Assembly: GCA_029582265.1 (NCBI GenBank)
Contig: CM055823.1
Coordinates: 13,962,060 to 14,026,059, forward strand
Length of the DNA stretch: 64,000 bases
Source of the DNA: Zoroaster sp. YZ-2022
Lineage: Eukaryota; Echinodermata; Asteroidea; Forcipulatida; Zoroasteridae
Reading direction: 5' to 3'
Numbering within the stretch: position 1 is the stretch's first letter; each line of letters opens with the position of its first letter. Below, in pieces: positions 32,095 to 43,082 of this stretch. A program made the position numbers and the translations under genes. The notes beneath the pieces were generated by a model. It searched no databases, was not told the DNA's origin, and worked only from the letters and a program-made list of their open reading frames with translations.

Positions 32095-32098
32095 TTAA

Positions 32099-32180
32099 CC
32101 CCAACTCCCTAGACAACAAAGGCTGTTGGAGGATTTTGAAGGATTTTTGTTGTTCACTAACAATGCTAAGGGAGTTAGGG
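32099..32180. mobile_element. TTAA-flanked MITE, 82 bp, piggyBac-like
   Basis: CCCCAACTCCCTAG at the left pairs with CTAAGGGAGTTAGGG at the right. TTAA flanks both sides (32095-32098 and 32181-32184). A TTAA duplication and ends beginning CCC fit piggyBac. The interior has the family's TGGAGGATTTTGAAGGAT phrase. Confidence 0.8.
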
Positions 32181-32302
32181 TTAATAATACCATCATATCT
32201 CCCGCCACCAGTACATGTACATGTATGTATGTCTGCCGTTAGGCCTAATGGAATATTTTCACTACCGATTGGACATGAAGTTTTGTCGCATTTTATTATC
32301 TA

Positions 32303-32513
32303 CACTGAACAAAATTATAAACGCCCCATGTGGCACTTCGAAACTTTTATTAGCCTTAGGGGTTGCAAAATCATACAAAATTCATTTTGTTGTTCAATAT
32401 GCTACAGATTACTGTCCGTTAGAACACGATAGTGGCGTCTGGCAATCATTTAAGGTCGCCCATTACATGTTACATAAATAATTTACATGGGGCGTTTATA
32501 TTTTTGCTCAGTA
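32303..32513. mobile_element. TA-flanked MITE, 211 bp, Tc1/mariner-like
   Basis: The left end CACTGAACAAAATTATAAAC and GCCCCATGT are matched by the inverse ACATGGGGCGTTTATATTTT and TGCTCAGTA at the right, with few mismatches over about 32 bases. TA flanks it at 32301-32302 and 32514-32515. The interior is non-coding. Confidence 0.8.
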
Positions 32514-33960
32514 TACATGTATGTTGAGAAAAGATCAAGGAGGGAATTACATGTAAGAATGTCTTTGCGTAAGAACCTGAACTGTTCGCCACATGTAAAT
32601 AAACATAGTCTACTACATGTACTTTCTTTGGCACTTTTGGTGTGTGGAGATACATGTACATGTATACATCCATGTCCAGGCCCTAGAAACATACCATCGT
32701 CAACTGAACATGAAGGATTTAATTTTTTGTATGCTCGCAGCCTAAAAGCAGTACGGAGATCCAGGATGAGTAAGCTGAGAGACTTATCTAATGGCACTCA
32801 TGACTGTGTCTGTGTTACTGAAACGTGGCTTAATTCATCTGTAGGAGACGCTGAGTTGTCTGTGCCTGGGTATACACAGTACCGTAAGGATCGAACTAAC
32901 AACAAGACCAGAGGAGGGGGTTTATTGTGTGTCATCAAGGACTCGGTTTTATCCACAGGTCGAGCTGACTTGGAATTGGAGGACGAGATTCTAATACATG
33001 TACATGTAGTTGATATTAGACCGGACAGGATCCATAAGATTGCAGTTCTCCTGCGTTATAGACCTCTGGATGGTGATATTGGAACTTTCGTCAAGAACAT
33101 TAATTCTGCTCTTATAAAAATATCATCTTATAATGAGCATGTTATTGTTCTAGGTGATTTTAATCTGCCAAAGGTCAATGGGCAAGATTTTTGCGATACA
33201 TTTAATAATTTTTTTCTTACTCAACTGAATCACTTCCCATCTAGAGACAACTAATAATATTTTGGATAATAATTTAGTTTTTACCTCTTTTCCTGAGAAT
33301 TACTAACATGTGTATTTCTCATGAGGGTTTCCTCACTGACCATAGGATGCTTGAATTTGATATTAATACTAGCGTTAGAAAATTCAAAAGTGATCCTCGT
33401 TTTGTTTATAACTTTAAGTGTGCAAATTTTGAGGTTGTCAGATCCGTTCTCTCTAGTACTGATTTTCATACTATTTATGATGCTGATGACGTGAATGTGG
33501 CCTAAGAGATTTTGGTCATTTTTTAGGCAAAAAACTAAAACTAAATCATTACCCAACACAGTAAAAATGGTATTGGTCAAACTGCTACTAATGCTGAAGA
33601 TAAAGCTACTTTGTTTAATAATTATTTTTACTCCGTTTTGACCCAACCAATGGATTATGATTTCTTACCTGATATTCCTGTTTATAAACATGCTGAATTG
33701 GGGTCAATATCTGTTAATGAGAGTGAAGTTTTAGACATCCTTAATCATTTAGACATAACTAAAGCAGTGGGTCCTGATGGGTTATCCCCTCGAGTGTTAA
33801 AAGAATGTGCTCAACAGATTATTTCTCCTTTGTGTCATATTTTTAACTTGTCTCTTATTGGATGTAACTCTTATTGGCTGCCGGTTGTGTCAGGTGTGCC
33901 ACAGGGTTCCGTATTAGGTCCGTTATTGTTTCTTCTGTATATAAACGACATGCCCAGCAC

Positions 33961-36073
33961 TAGGCCTGGGCGAATAGTTTGATTATTCGAATATTCATGA
34001 ATAGTTGTTGCTAATCGTACTCGTATTCGTGGATTTTGAACTATTTGATTAATCGGGCTGGCACGAATACCTGCAACTATTCGCGAATAATGACCATTCA
34101 CGATTAATTGTGAGTAATAATGTATTGCCTTTGCAGTGCATAACTTCCCGGTTGTGAACTGTTTGCCAACTATTCGTGAGTAACACTGCCAATTACATGT
34201 ACACCGTTTTGTCTAGGCACTGCTGGTAGTGGTAAGCTTTGTAGTATTCGCAAAAAGTACTCCCAAGTATATAATGCCTTTGAGAAAGCCGACGTGGCTG
34301 GCTGGTTGGCTGGGTGTGACTGCAGCGACTTACCTGCAATAATGTATTGCCTTTGCACTGCATAGCTGTAGTCATAGCCAGCCACGTCGGCTTCCCCCAA
34401 GTACTATTCGCGAATACGACAATGCATACCACTACCAGCAGTGCCTAGACAAAACGGTGTAATTGGCAGTGTTACTCGCGAAGTCACGAATAGTTAGCAA
34501 ACAGTTCATGACTGCAAGTTATGCAGTGCTGAAGGCTGATAACATCAAAGGCATGCTGCGTAATGTAAGAGTTTTGCCAGTTCATTTTGTAGGTTGGCCG
34601 ATGTTTCAAAAACTTGAGATTAAATGTAATATGTTGTATTGTGTGTGAAGAAGAATAAATCATTTTGCCTTGGCCAACATGTTCAGAAGAAATACCTATC
34701 TACTGCTTATTTTATGATGGAAATTATAAATTATAAGGTAAAGTTAAAAACAAATGCTAGCTTCCTACTTCACTAGGTGATTAGTAGTTGTGAATTCAAT
34801 CAGTATAATGCCAGGGAAAATGTAACAGAGGGTTCTCCCCACATACAAACTAGCGTATCACCTGATACGCAAAGATTTTTGGCCGATACGCTGCCAAAAT
34901 TGCCGAGCACATATTTTCCACCCGATACGCTCTATTCTTTTAGTACCTTTATTGTTCGTAGTGAAAAGTGTGGTCCGGGGAATAATAAGTTATAATCCAA
35001 CTTTCGTATACACTCTTCCACCGAACACGCTGTTTACATGTCAGCATGGTTAATATAACATGAATGCAGCATGCAGGCGCCAAATAGCGATTCGCTGATT
35101 CCCTTTCCCAGACCCAATAGACAGGTGCTTCTTTTCCAAAGACGGGCATCAGTGAAACCATAGTGAAACATCGACCCCCCAAAATCATGAATATGCAACA
35201 TAATGAACATATTCATGATCGAACAGCCAATGAGAAAAATAATAAAATAGCAACTGCAAATGTATCCAATCACGACACGCGGAAATGGGCACATGATACT
35301 GGGATCCTGAATTACAAACTTGTACACAATGCACATACATTGTATGTACACAGTCTGCAGCTCAAAGCATGCAACTCAAAAAATACATTTACAATGTACA
35401 AAATCAGTTCAGGGGCACATGGGCACCACGTGATTCAAACGCTTTTTAAAAGCATAGTGCGGTGCACACCGTGGAAGCTTTGTATTTTTGTGAACCACGA
35501 ATAACGTCTAAAGACTAAAGAGTGGACCCTATACATGAGCATAAACACTGCTTATGAATATTGGTGATTTTTTGTTTCGTCTGAAGGACTGACTGATTTG
35601 AAATAATAGGGGTGACCGATAACATACTGGCATTACTCTTAATGATGACTTGAATACAACTTGATCGCATTCATTTTATTACGTTTAGGTGGACTTCCCT
35701 CTGTCGATATGGGATGAACATAAACGTGTGCGTGAATTAGCATACGTGCTAATTGTGCTGGAAGTTTCCCAAGCTGCCAAAGCACTAACAAACTTGTGAT
35801 GACCATTGGATTTTCACTTACAAATTCTATTATTTCGAGTACAATTTTGCAAGAAATAAAGAGGAAACAACAACAGGCATTCAAGAACTCAATGTATGTA
35901 TTTGTCTATTGTCTGAAGCTTACAAATAGGCCAAAAATTACTTTCAAAGCACATGTTTGTGTACTTATAAACCACGGGCAAAATTTTGGCAACTATTTGC
36001 GAATAGTCGAATATTCGCGAAATGTTGCCGCACGATTAATCGAATAGTAAATTTCACTATTCGCCCAGGCCTA
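33961..36073. mobile_element. hAT element, 2113 bp, non-autonomous, 8-bp duplication CCCAGCAC
   Basis: TIRs are TAGGCCTGGGCGAATAGT at the left and ACTATTCGCCCAGGCCTA at the right, a perfect 18-bp match. CCCAGCAC is duplicated at 33953-33960 and 36074-36081. Removing one copy plus the element rejoins the LINE frame as YINDMP-STVQNS, so the insertion boundaries are exact. No transposase frame exists. Internally, 34115-34310 is repeated inverted at 34365-34535 (the phrases with TTGTCTAGGCACTGC and GCCGACGTGGCTGGCTGG), forming a secondary foldback. The right half includes a copy of dispersed repeat R2. Confidence 0.95.
35180..35320 (-). repeat. Dispersed repeat R2, copy 2
   Basis: Inverted and divergent copy of the 6641-6860 repeat, with the phrase TATCCAATCACGACACG on the + strand. 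It lies inside the hAT element, so it was either part of that element or inserted into it. Confidence 0.5.
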
Positions 36074-37254
36074 CCCAGCACTGTCCAAAATTCTACAGTG
36101 GCACTGTTTGCCGACGATTCCAAGTGTTTTAATTCCATTAAGAATATAGTAGGCCTATATCTGATTGTAAATTATTACAGAAGGATATTGATTCCCTGTA
36201 TTCATGGAGTGTTGAGTGGGATTTGCATTTTAATATTTCGAAGTGCCAAATTATTTCCATATCTAGGCGTAAACAATTAGTAAATTTTGATTACAAATTA
36301 AACAGTATTTCTCTTGAACGGGTTGATTCCGTTAGGGATCTTGGTGTGGATATTTCTTGGTTTTTGTTTGCAATGATCACGTAAATAGAATTGTTGGCAA
36401 ATGTAATAAGATGATGGGATTGATAAAACGTACTATTGGCTATGAAGCTCCTGTTCGTGTTTCAAAAATGCTTTATTCTTCTTTGATTAGAAGTATCCTG
36501 TGTGGAGTGGAACGTCAAAACGCAACATTAGATTAATTGAAGGTGTTCAAAGACGGGCTACAAAATTTATCCTGCATTATCCTGATCCTGTGGAAAATTA
36601 CACATTTTGATATTAATCGTTATGTTAGTTTTAATGTAACTCAAGGCTTTCTTACCACTAGACTTTCTTCAGATCCTTACATTGTATATCTTAACTGTTC
36701 TTAGGTATAAAACTGAATCATATAATTCTTTTTATTTTCAGCGGATTGTTCCAATCTGGAATCAACTTCCTTTGGCAGCAAGATCTGCCATTTCACTTTT
36801 GTCGTTTAAATCTCAAGTGTCTCAGTTTTACAGAACAAAATTTGCTTCCAGTTTTTCGGTAGATAATATTTGTACATGGATGTCTTTTTGCCATTGCTCT
36901 CTCTGTCGGCGTAATTAATTTGTTGCTTAATGTTGTCTTTTCCGTCCAAACTTGCTTCAGCGGCCCTGCAGTGGTGTAACGGGGTTGGGGGGGATGGGGG
37001 GGATGGGGGATGGGGGGTGGGGGGGTGGGGGATGGGGGATTGTAATGAGGTACATGTATATGTTTAGTGGTTTTTTTTCTGGCTTTGTTTAACATGAATT
37101 TTTGTGTATTTTTTGTTTTTTAGGGTTTGGTTTTATATTTAATTGATGTAATCTGATTGCCAGTGTTAGTGTGTAAAATGTAATAAAATAAAATAAATAA
37201 AAATTAACGTTAACCGGTTGTACTGCGCATGCGGCCGAGATGACAACGCACGTT

Positions 37255-37897
37255 GTGTATCAATATGCACAACATCGGTCCTTCATGATCGCTCTACATT
37301 TTTCGATGTATCTCAAACAATTGTCATATGTTTTCACTCATGTTTTTGTTATTAGTAGCCTAGATATCAGCACACATAATGCTGAAACGTTCAGGTCAGT
37401 TCTTTTACAGAATTAGAGTTATGGTTTCATTTCTTTCCACTTGAACAACTTTTTAGTCGGCACAGATTAATTTGTGAGTTCCATCATGATCGCTCTACAT
37501 TTTTCTACTTGTAGTTCAGTTGTCATGCATTTTGACTCATGTTTCGATGCTAGTATCCTACATGTACATGTAGATATCGTTACTCGTACAGTGTACATGT
37601 AACTCGGAAATGTTAAGGTCAGTTCTTTTACAGAATTTGAGTTACATGTGTATGATATAATTTGTTTTTACATTAAACACGTCTTTTGTCGGCACAGATT
37701 TGTGTGTTGCAATTTTTGATGAACATATCAGACCAACGATATTAATGTGTGTAATCTTATAGAATGTTGGTTTTTTACTTGGTGTCGTGTGAAAGATTGC
37801 AAAAGCAGTCACTCATGGGATGATAAGATGAACAATCCTCGCTCGTAAAATTTGTCTAAAGGAATCAATGTTTTTTTTTGGTCATGTGAAAAGGGCT
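37255..37897 (+). repeat. Dispersed repeat R3, copy 1 (inverted partner at 51775-52385)
   Basis: Phrases such as ATGATCGCTCTACATTTTTC, TCTTTTACAGAATTAGAGTT and GTGAAAAGGGCTTT occur here and, in reverse, at 51775-52385. About 600 bases are shared. Each copy itself contains a roughly 220-bp internal duplication (37265-37485 and 37486-37700). The GGTCATGTGAAAAGGGCTTT end resembles MITE termini. It butts against the Penelope fragment at 37898. Confidence 0.7.
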
Positions 37898-38290
37898 TTA
37901 GGGTGTAGGGGATCCCTTAGTCTGGGGTGGGTTGTGGACTTTGGATACATTTGTAGAAGATCCTTCGGTCCGTAGTAGTGGTCGCCAAATATCGCTGATG
38001 TAGAAACCGATGTCCTGTGGAACAGTGTCGTGTTTGAAGATCTCGATGGCCTCTCTGATGCGTCTGGGGTGCCATGTGTCGATGGGTGTGATTAGTTGAG
38101 CTGCATGCCAGTTGATTTGGTGGTCCTTGGTGTGGGAGTGCTTGACAATGGCTGACTTCTCAAAATCTCCTCTGCGATCGTGTGCTCGGTGTTCTTTCAG
38201 TCTCGTAGGGAGATTCCGTCCTGTTTCCCTGATGTAGACTTTACCACACTCACAGGGGATCCGGTATATTCCTGCTATGTTGCTGGATCT
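37898..38290 (-). pseudogene. Penelope-like element, GIY-YIG endonuclease fragment
   Basis: About 130 codons are open. They read SNIAGIYRIPCECG (GIY at 38264-38272), KVYIRETGRNLPTRLKEH (the YIG position, here YIR, at 38230-38238), KSAIVKHSHTKDHQINW, HPRRIREAIEIFKH and DIGFYISDIWRPLL, then a stop at 37898. GIY-YIG domains in this context form the C-terminal endonuclease of Penelope-like retroelements. The frame breaks upstream near 38290 and the reverse transcriptase is absent. The Gly-to-Arg change in the YIG motif suggests loss of activity. A shorter copy lies at 46470-46770. Confidence 0.8.
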
Positions 38291-39649
38291 GGTTTATCCT
38301 TATGGGTGTGGAGAAGTCCTTGAAGTTTGCTGGGGTGGAGTGGTAAACATTGATGCCTGCTTTTTGGAGGATGCGCTGAAGTTTATGTGACGTGTACAAG
38401 GCATACAAGACGTACATGTACAATGTACATGTACATGTACATGTAGCCTAGACGTGGATATGTGATCCTATTCCTCCATGGATATCAGAGACTTTGTTTC
38501 CTTACTGGGATTAGTGCCACCAATGTGTTATCTTTTAAGGCATACATGTAGATTTCAGTCTAATGTTCTATTTTATATAATTGTAAATTTGTAAACCTTC
38601 AACATTTTGCAAGCCTACTGTGGCTGGAATTAAAGATTTAAACAATAAAGTAACCCTAAATCATTTTCAAATATATAAATTTTAAACATGGAGGTTTATT
38701 ATTCAACAACAAAAAGGTGGTCCATCCTGGACAAAGATTTAGGGTATAATAGTCCCCATGATTTGAATAAACCAAACACTCGATCACCGTGAGGGAACAA
38801 GGAACACAATCGAAAAAATGTGAAAGATAAAAAAATTGAATTTTTGATAATTCGTTTAAAGGTCCTAGGAAGAGTCAAATTGTGCTTATTTATTTTCTTT
38901 TGTTATTTTATCAATTGATATGAATAAAAAACAATTTTACGTTTAATTTTTGTCTGGATTGGGCTAATTATTTTTAATTTGATTTTTACAAAAATTGCCT
39001 CATCTAATTTCAAATGCTGCCCAACGCCGTGGCGCTGTTCGTGATGTAGATTCCAGGCGGAAATTCGAACTTCGAATTTTTTTCATGGAGGCCGGGGGCA
39101 CGGTAATTGTGGTTAGCATGGAGCAATAAACCATGAATAAACTAAGCTCCAATGTTAGGCACCAATGTTGCCACTGTGTTTAGTTGCTCCATGGTTAAAC
39201 CGTGGGATTATAAAAAGGGTCATAAACTGTGCGCAACGTACACATGTACAGTGTATATGCACACGACTTGCAAGTTGCATAGTAAACATGACCGTATAGC
39301 ACCGATAAATCTGTACTGTAGGCTTTCACCGAAACGAAGCGCAAGGCCCCGAATCAATGGCATGGATACACATGGCCAGGAGTCATTGGTGAATTGTGTA
39401 AGCCGTCGTTATGACCGTTTCAAAACATAATTCTGCACTCGATGATTTTGAAACAAGATCCAAAAATCACACACATAATTAACATTGTCAAAGAATTGTA
39501 CAATGACATCTTCAGTGACTTCACAATGAAACGACATTTTTAGCGTTAATGTGGTGTGCGTGTAACAATCGACCTCAACGTTAGTAATAAGCCTATTGCT
39601 TGTGGGTGCACGTACACATGTAAGTTACACGGAAAACAAAGCAACTTAC
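38291..39649. other. Non-coding stretch with TACATG repeats
   Basis: No gene seen. Repeated ACATGT occurs at about 38412-38445. Further exons of the THAP gene might lie here on the minus strand, but I recognise none. Confidence 0.45.
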
Positions 39650-39979
39650 CCTGAGACTTTCTCGCTCAAGAAAGCTACTCTTTTCTTTTCTGGACGCTTC
39701 TTGGCCTTCTGATAAGGGAAATATTGTTGGCACTGCATCAGGGCGCAGCATGGCTTTAAATCTCATGCCAAACTGGCTCTGGAGCCCCCGGTCAAAGTAT
39801 GTTGGCTCAAAGTGAGCGCTACATATAGAGTGCTCCGTTGGTCCTGACCATTTCGCCCTGGTCAGCTTCACACTCGCCGTCCAAATTCGCCTGTATTTAG
39901 GGTCTGGTGGAAATCGGTGAAGGCTGATACCTTCCTTTGTGGTGTTGCTACACCCAGCAACAACACACCTACAAGGCAT
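39650..39979 (-). CDS. THAP-domain protein, first coding exon
   Basis: The exon starts MPCRCVVAGCSN, as THAP domains do, and continues with LHRFPPDPKYRRIWTASV and ICSAHFEPTYFD, then the LRPDAVPTIFP box. The zinc ligands Cys (4 and 10, or close to them), the later Cys and the His of CSAHF form the C2CH pattern, and Pro/Trp positions match. The domain fills residues 1-90. The exon ends at CTCAGG|GTAAGT (donor at 39649-39644). THAP domains bind DNA and occur in transcription factors and in P-element or other domesticated transposases. The partner domain lies outside what I can identify. A slightly longer open frame extends upstream to 40051, but the start at 39979 fits the family. Confidence 0.85.
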
Positions 39980-40308
39980 TTCCCAAAAATGTGGGATATC
40001 TACTAAATTTAGCTGAAAAGAAGATCTAATATGACACATCAACTTCATCAACTTCAGTGGTTTTGAGTACGACTTGACTGAAACTTCATCGCAGGCAGTG
40101 CTGGAACTTCATAGGTCTACGTCACGGATTTGCGGATTATAATATGATAATGAGGAGGTAGGGGCGGAGCGTGGCGCCCCCCTAATTTTAGAATTTATTT
40201 TTTTAATGGTGCAAAGGGGCGGGGATAAAATAGACAAATGACAAATATATGTTCCAATAGGTATACTTTATTGTTTTCACTGTTAAAAATTTCTATTTCC
40301 TAGGACCT
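39980..40308. other. Non-coding stretch upstream of the THAP exon
   Basis: Presumably promoter or 5' UTR of the THAP gene. No motif stands out. Confidence 0.35.
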
Positions 40309-40312
40309 TTAA

Positions 40313-40788
40313 CCCTAACTCCCTAGCATTAATTACCAGGTACCTTCCTCAATCCTTCATAATCCTCCGAAATGTGTTTGTGCATGAAACTCACTGCCTC
40401 AATCCTTCATAATCCTCCATTATCAAATGCACGACCCTCCTCAATCCTCCATAATCCTCCAATTGGTGATTTTCGAACATGCCTCATTCCTCCAAAATCC
40501 TCCAAATCCTCCGGAGGATACAAGATTATGTTTCTGTCAATCCTTCACAATCCTCCATAATCCTCCACATTCATCCAACGTAAATTTCCATTATGCCCTC
40601 AATCCTCCACAATCCTCCAGGATCTCTTTGAACCATGCTTCCTCAATCCTCCACAATCCTCCACTATCAAATGCACGACCCTCCTCAATCCTCCATAATC
40701 CTCCAATTGGTGATTTTCGAACATGCCTCATTCCTCCAAAATCCTCCAAATCCTCCGGAGGATTATAGAGGATTTAGGAGTGTTAGGA
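40313..40788. mobile_element. TTAA-flanked MITE, 476 bp, with internal expansion
   Basis: Ends CCCTAACTCCCTAG and TGTTAGGA with TTAA at 40309-40312 and 40789-40792. The interior is built from CCTCAATCCTCCATAATCCT phrases. A block of about 100 bases (40415-40518) is repeated almost exactly 245 bases on (40660-40762). It is the largest member of the family found at 32099 and 44327. Confidence 0.75.
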
Positions 40789-40792
40789 TTAA

Positions 40793-42050
40793 CATTGAAT
40801 ACAAAATCTTTGAAATAAATTCATAAGTGTACAAGTGCACAGTGTATATTTTGCATTATTACATTCTTAATACATTGTGAAAGCACCAAGCGCCAATTGT
40901 TTCTGAATTCCAACAACTTCAACCCATGTGTAAAGGGATTTAATATTGAGCCAGTTAATTTTATTTTTATATTCAATTAAATCTTTTTTTTGCTGGGTCA
41001 GTATGAACTGAAATACAATGTATTATGACAAGGAACAAAAACATTTCAATGATGCAAAAAATACATGTATAAACACAAAAGCCAATTGATGAAGAAATGT
41101 CATTTTACTATTAATGTTTGTCTGTGATTATTTATTTATAGTTATCTGTAGTAATCCGTTGATGTCTTAACGATGTTTACTAACATCTATGAAAATTTCA
41201 GCTAAATTGCATACAAGTGTACATACATGTATGTACATGTACATGTACATGTACATGTACATGTACATGTACATGTACTGTATGTACTGTAGTTAAAACT
41301 TTTATACACACACTGTATTGTGAAATGTCATGTTATGTTTTTTACCTAATCCAAATGCATCCCACAAGTGGCAATTTTATTGCCACAATTGATGGCAGTC
41401 TATTGAAACTGTCTTACTTTTCTCTTAAATGAAAGCACTTCAAACAGCATAATTTATCATGATAACTGGTACCTTACAGTTCACAGTTTTGTGAGATAAT
41501 TGATAATTGCCACAGTTGATGGCAATTGACTGAAATGCCTGTATTTTTCTCTAAAATAATGTAAGACGGAATAATTTCTTGGGATGATACATTTACCAAC
41601 TTCACATAAGTTTATAAATAATAATTTGCTAATTTTATTTGAATGACATTAAGTTTACGATCCTACATGTAAATTAGCTTTGTGACTAAATGACTAAAAT
41701 GAACATGAACAATTGTGAGTGGGCCAGCCACCTGCCATGAACAGGTCTATCTGTGTATTTATTCACATTGCTGAAGGCTAAATAAAGGAAAATTCATGTA
41801 TTTGTACCTTATTTAGCATAATTTTTTAATTTTTGTTTTTGACAATTTAAGTAAACAAATAAATGTTTTGTGTCGAATTGTTTTTCCTTTTTTGTTGTGT
41901 TTTCACTTTTAACTCCTTTCAATTTATTGAAACAGAAATAATGTAGGCAAACAATTAGTTCAACCTTTGATTGTTTAATTTTTTTACAAAACAACAGTTT
42001 GTAATGTGATTGTACAGCATTGATACAATACATGTATTTGGGCAATTCTA
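40793..42050. other. Non-coding stretch with ACATGT array
   Basis: No gene. (TACATG)n occupies 41217-41277. A phrase around TTGCCACAATTGATGGCA (41380) recurs near 41508 (TTGCCACAGTTGATGGCA). Confidence 0.45.
41217..41277. repeat. (TACATG)n microsatellite
   Basis: Nine or so tandem hexamers. The same hexamer, in runs of two to five, is scattered all over the window (26633, 38412, 43520, 48569, 48593, 53460, 53733), always as the self-complementary TACATGTA form. Confidence 0.9.
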
Positions 42051-43082
42051 CGGTAACGGAATGACGTCCATTCATGACCCAGCCAATATTTGCCCATCAC
42101 CTAGAAAATATGTTTTATATTAGACAACTAATCTGTGTATGAAATGGGAGCCAAGATCCAACAGATTCATTGGACACATGAAAAAAAAAAAAATTCACCT
42201 GCTGGGTCACTTTAGGGAGGTCAAAATTTTGGTAACGGAATTACATGTACGGTGAAGTACAAGCAGTTTTCAGGTCTTGCATAAATTAATAAATCTCTGA
42301 AGTTTAGTAATTTCCAAAAGGGGTGTTATTTGTACTTACTTTAGTAGGGTTAATAACTACAATGCAAAATAAAATTTGAATTGTTGAAAAAAGTGACCTT
42401 CAATCATGGTAACGGAATTACGTCAGGACGGTAACGGAATTACGTATTGTATTTGTACAGGTCTAAAAATAGTGCTAAATGCAAGGCAAAAACAGTAATA
42501 AAAAACAGTATTTTACTTGAATTTCTACATACATGTAGGCATCCATTTTGTGTTTTTTTTATATGCAATAATGTTCTCCCAAGTACATGTACATGTCATG
42601 AACATACATATAATCCAATTAAATCATGACAACTTTACAATTTCCAACCAAATTAATGAGCGTTTACTGCCCATAACCACTGTACATACATTTTGTATAT
42701 GTACAATAGCATACTTTTGCATTCAAACTAAACATTGTCTCATACATGTATATTTTTTAGGAAAACAGTGTTTTTAATGTTTTTTTATTGAAAAATATTT
42801 ATTAATTAACATTAAATAAAACTTTGTCAGAGAAGATGTCAAAAGTCACAGTAAAATCATTGTAACAGTAATAAAAACTTGAATACATACGTAGGCCTAC
42901 AGTGCAAATCCGTAACCATGGTCAATGGTTAACATAATTTCGTTACCGTATATTAAAGTACTAAGCAAAAGTACTCCCTTGTAGGGAGGTATATTTAGAA
43001 AAAACAATGTTGGGATTTTTATTTTTATTTTCTTTGCCAAAAAAATTACTTTTGTGCATTATTTTGGTAACGGAATTACATG
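42050..43082. repeat. Cluster of the motif GGTAACGGAATTACGT
   Basis: Copies at 42052, 42231, 42408, 42430 (two 21 bases apart), 42935-42950 (inverted) and 43065. They are 14-16 bases long with changes only at the end (ACGT or ACAT). Spacing is irregular and the intervening DNA is not itself repeated as far as I can see. No gene lies here. Function is unknown. Confidence 0.65.

Larger units (their letters stand above)
32560..36915 (+). pseudogene. CR1/L2-type ORF2 (endonuclease, reverse transcriptase), broken
   Basis: Endonuclease motifs are CVTETWLNSS (about 32811), RGGGLLCVIKDS (about 32910) and VIVLGDFNLP (about 33145). After frameshifts near 33240 and 33500 the RT region begins: GPDGLSPRVLKE (about 33770). 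Next come GVPQGSVLGPLLFLLYINDM at about 33893-33952 and, beyond the hAT insertion, VALFADDSKCF with the catalytic FADD at 36107-36118. Roughly 100 residues between IFNLSL and the GVPQGS block, including the first catalytic Asp, have been deleted. The thumb region (SVEWDLHFNISKCQ, VRDLGVDIS) and the C-terminal PIWNQLPLAARS (about 36749) follow with more frameshifts. The gene cannot be functional. Confidence 0.8.
32540..37195 (+). mobile_element. CR1/L2-type non-LTR retrotransposon, decayed and split by a hAT element
   Basis: One ORF2 is readable from a degenerate 2A-like leader through endonuclease, reverse transcriptase and a C-terminal tail, followed by a 3' end of short A-rich repeats (AATAAAATAAAATAAATAAA near 37180-37200) of the CR1/L2 kind. 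The hAT insertion occupies 33961-36073. The start is uncertain; the LINE may reach back to about 31550. Confidence 0.75.

Noticed and set aside
36793..37095. Pro-rich minus-strand protein
   Set aside because: It arises from a G-rich simple repeat (36980-37040) at the 3' end of the LINE.
41217..41432. Cys/Thr repeat protein
   Set aside because: It is the reading of a TACATG microsatellite.
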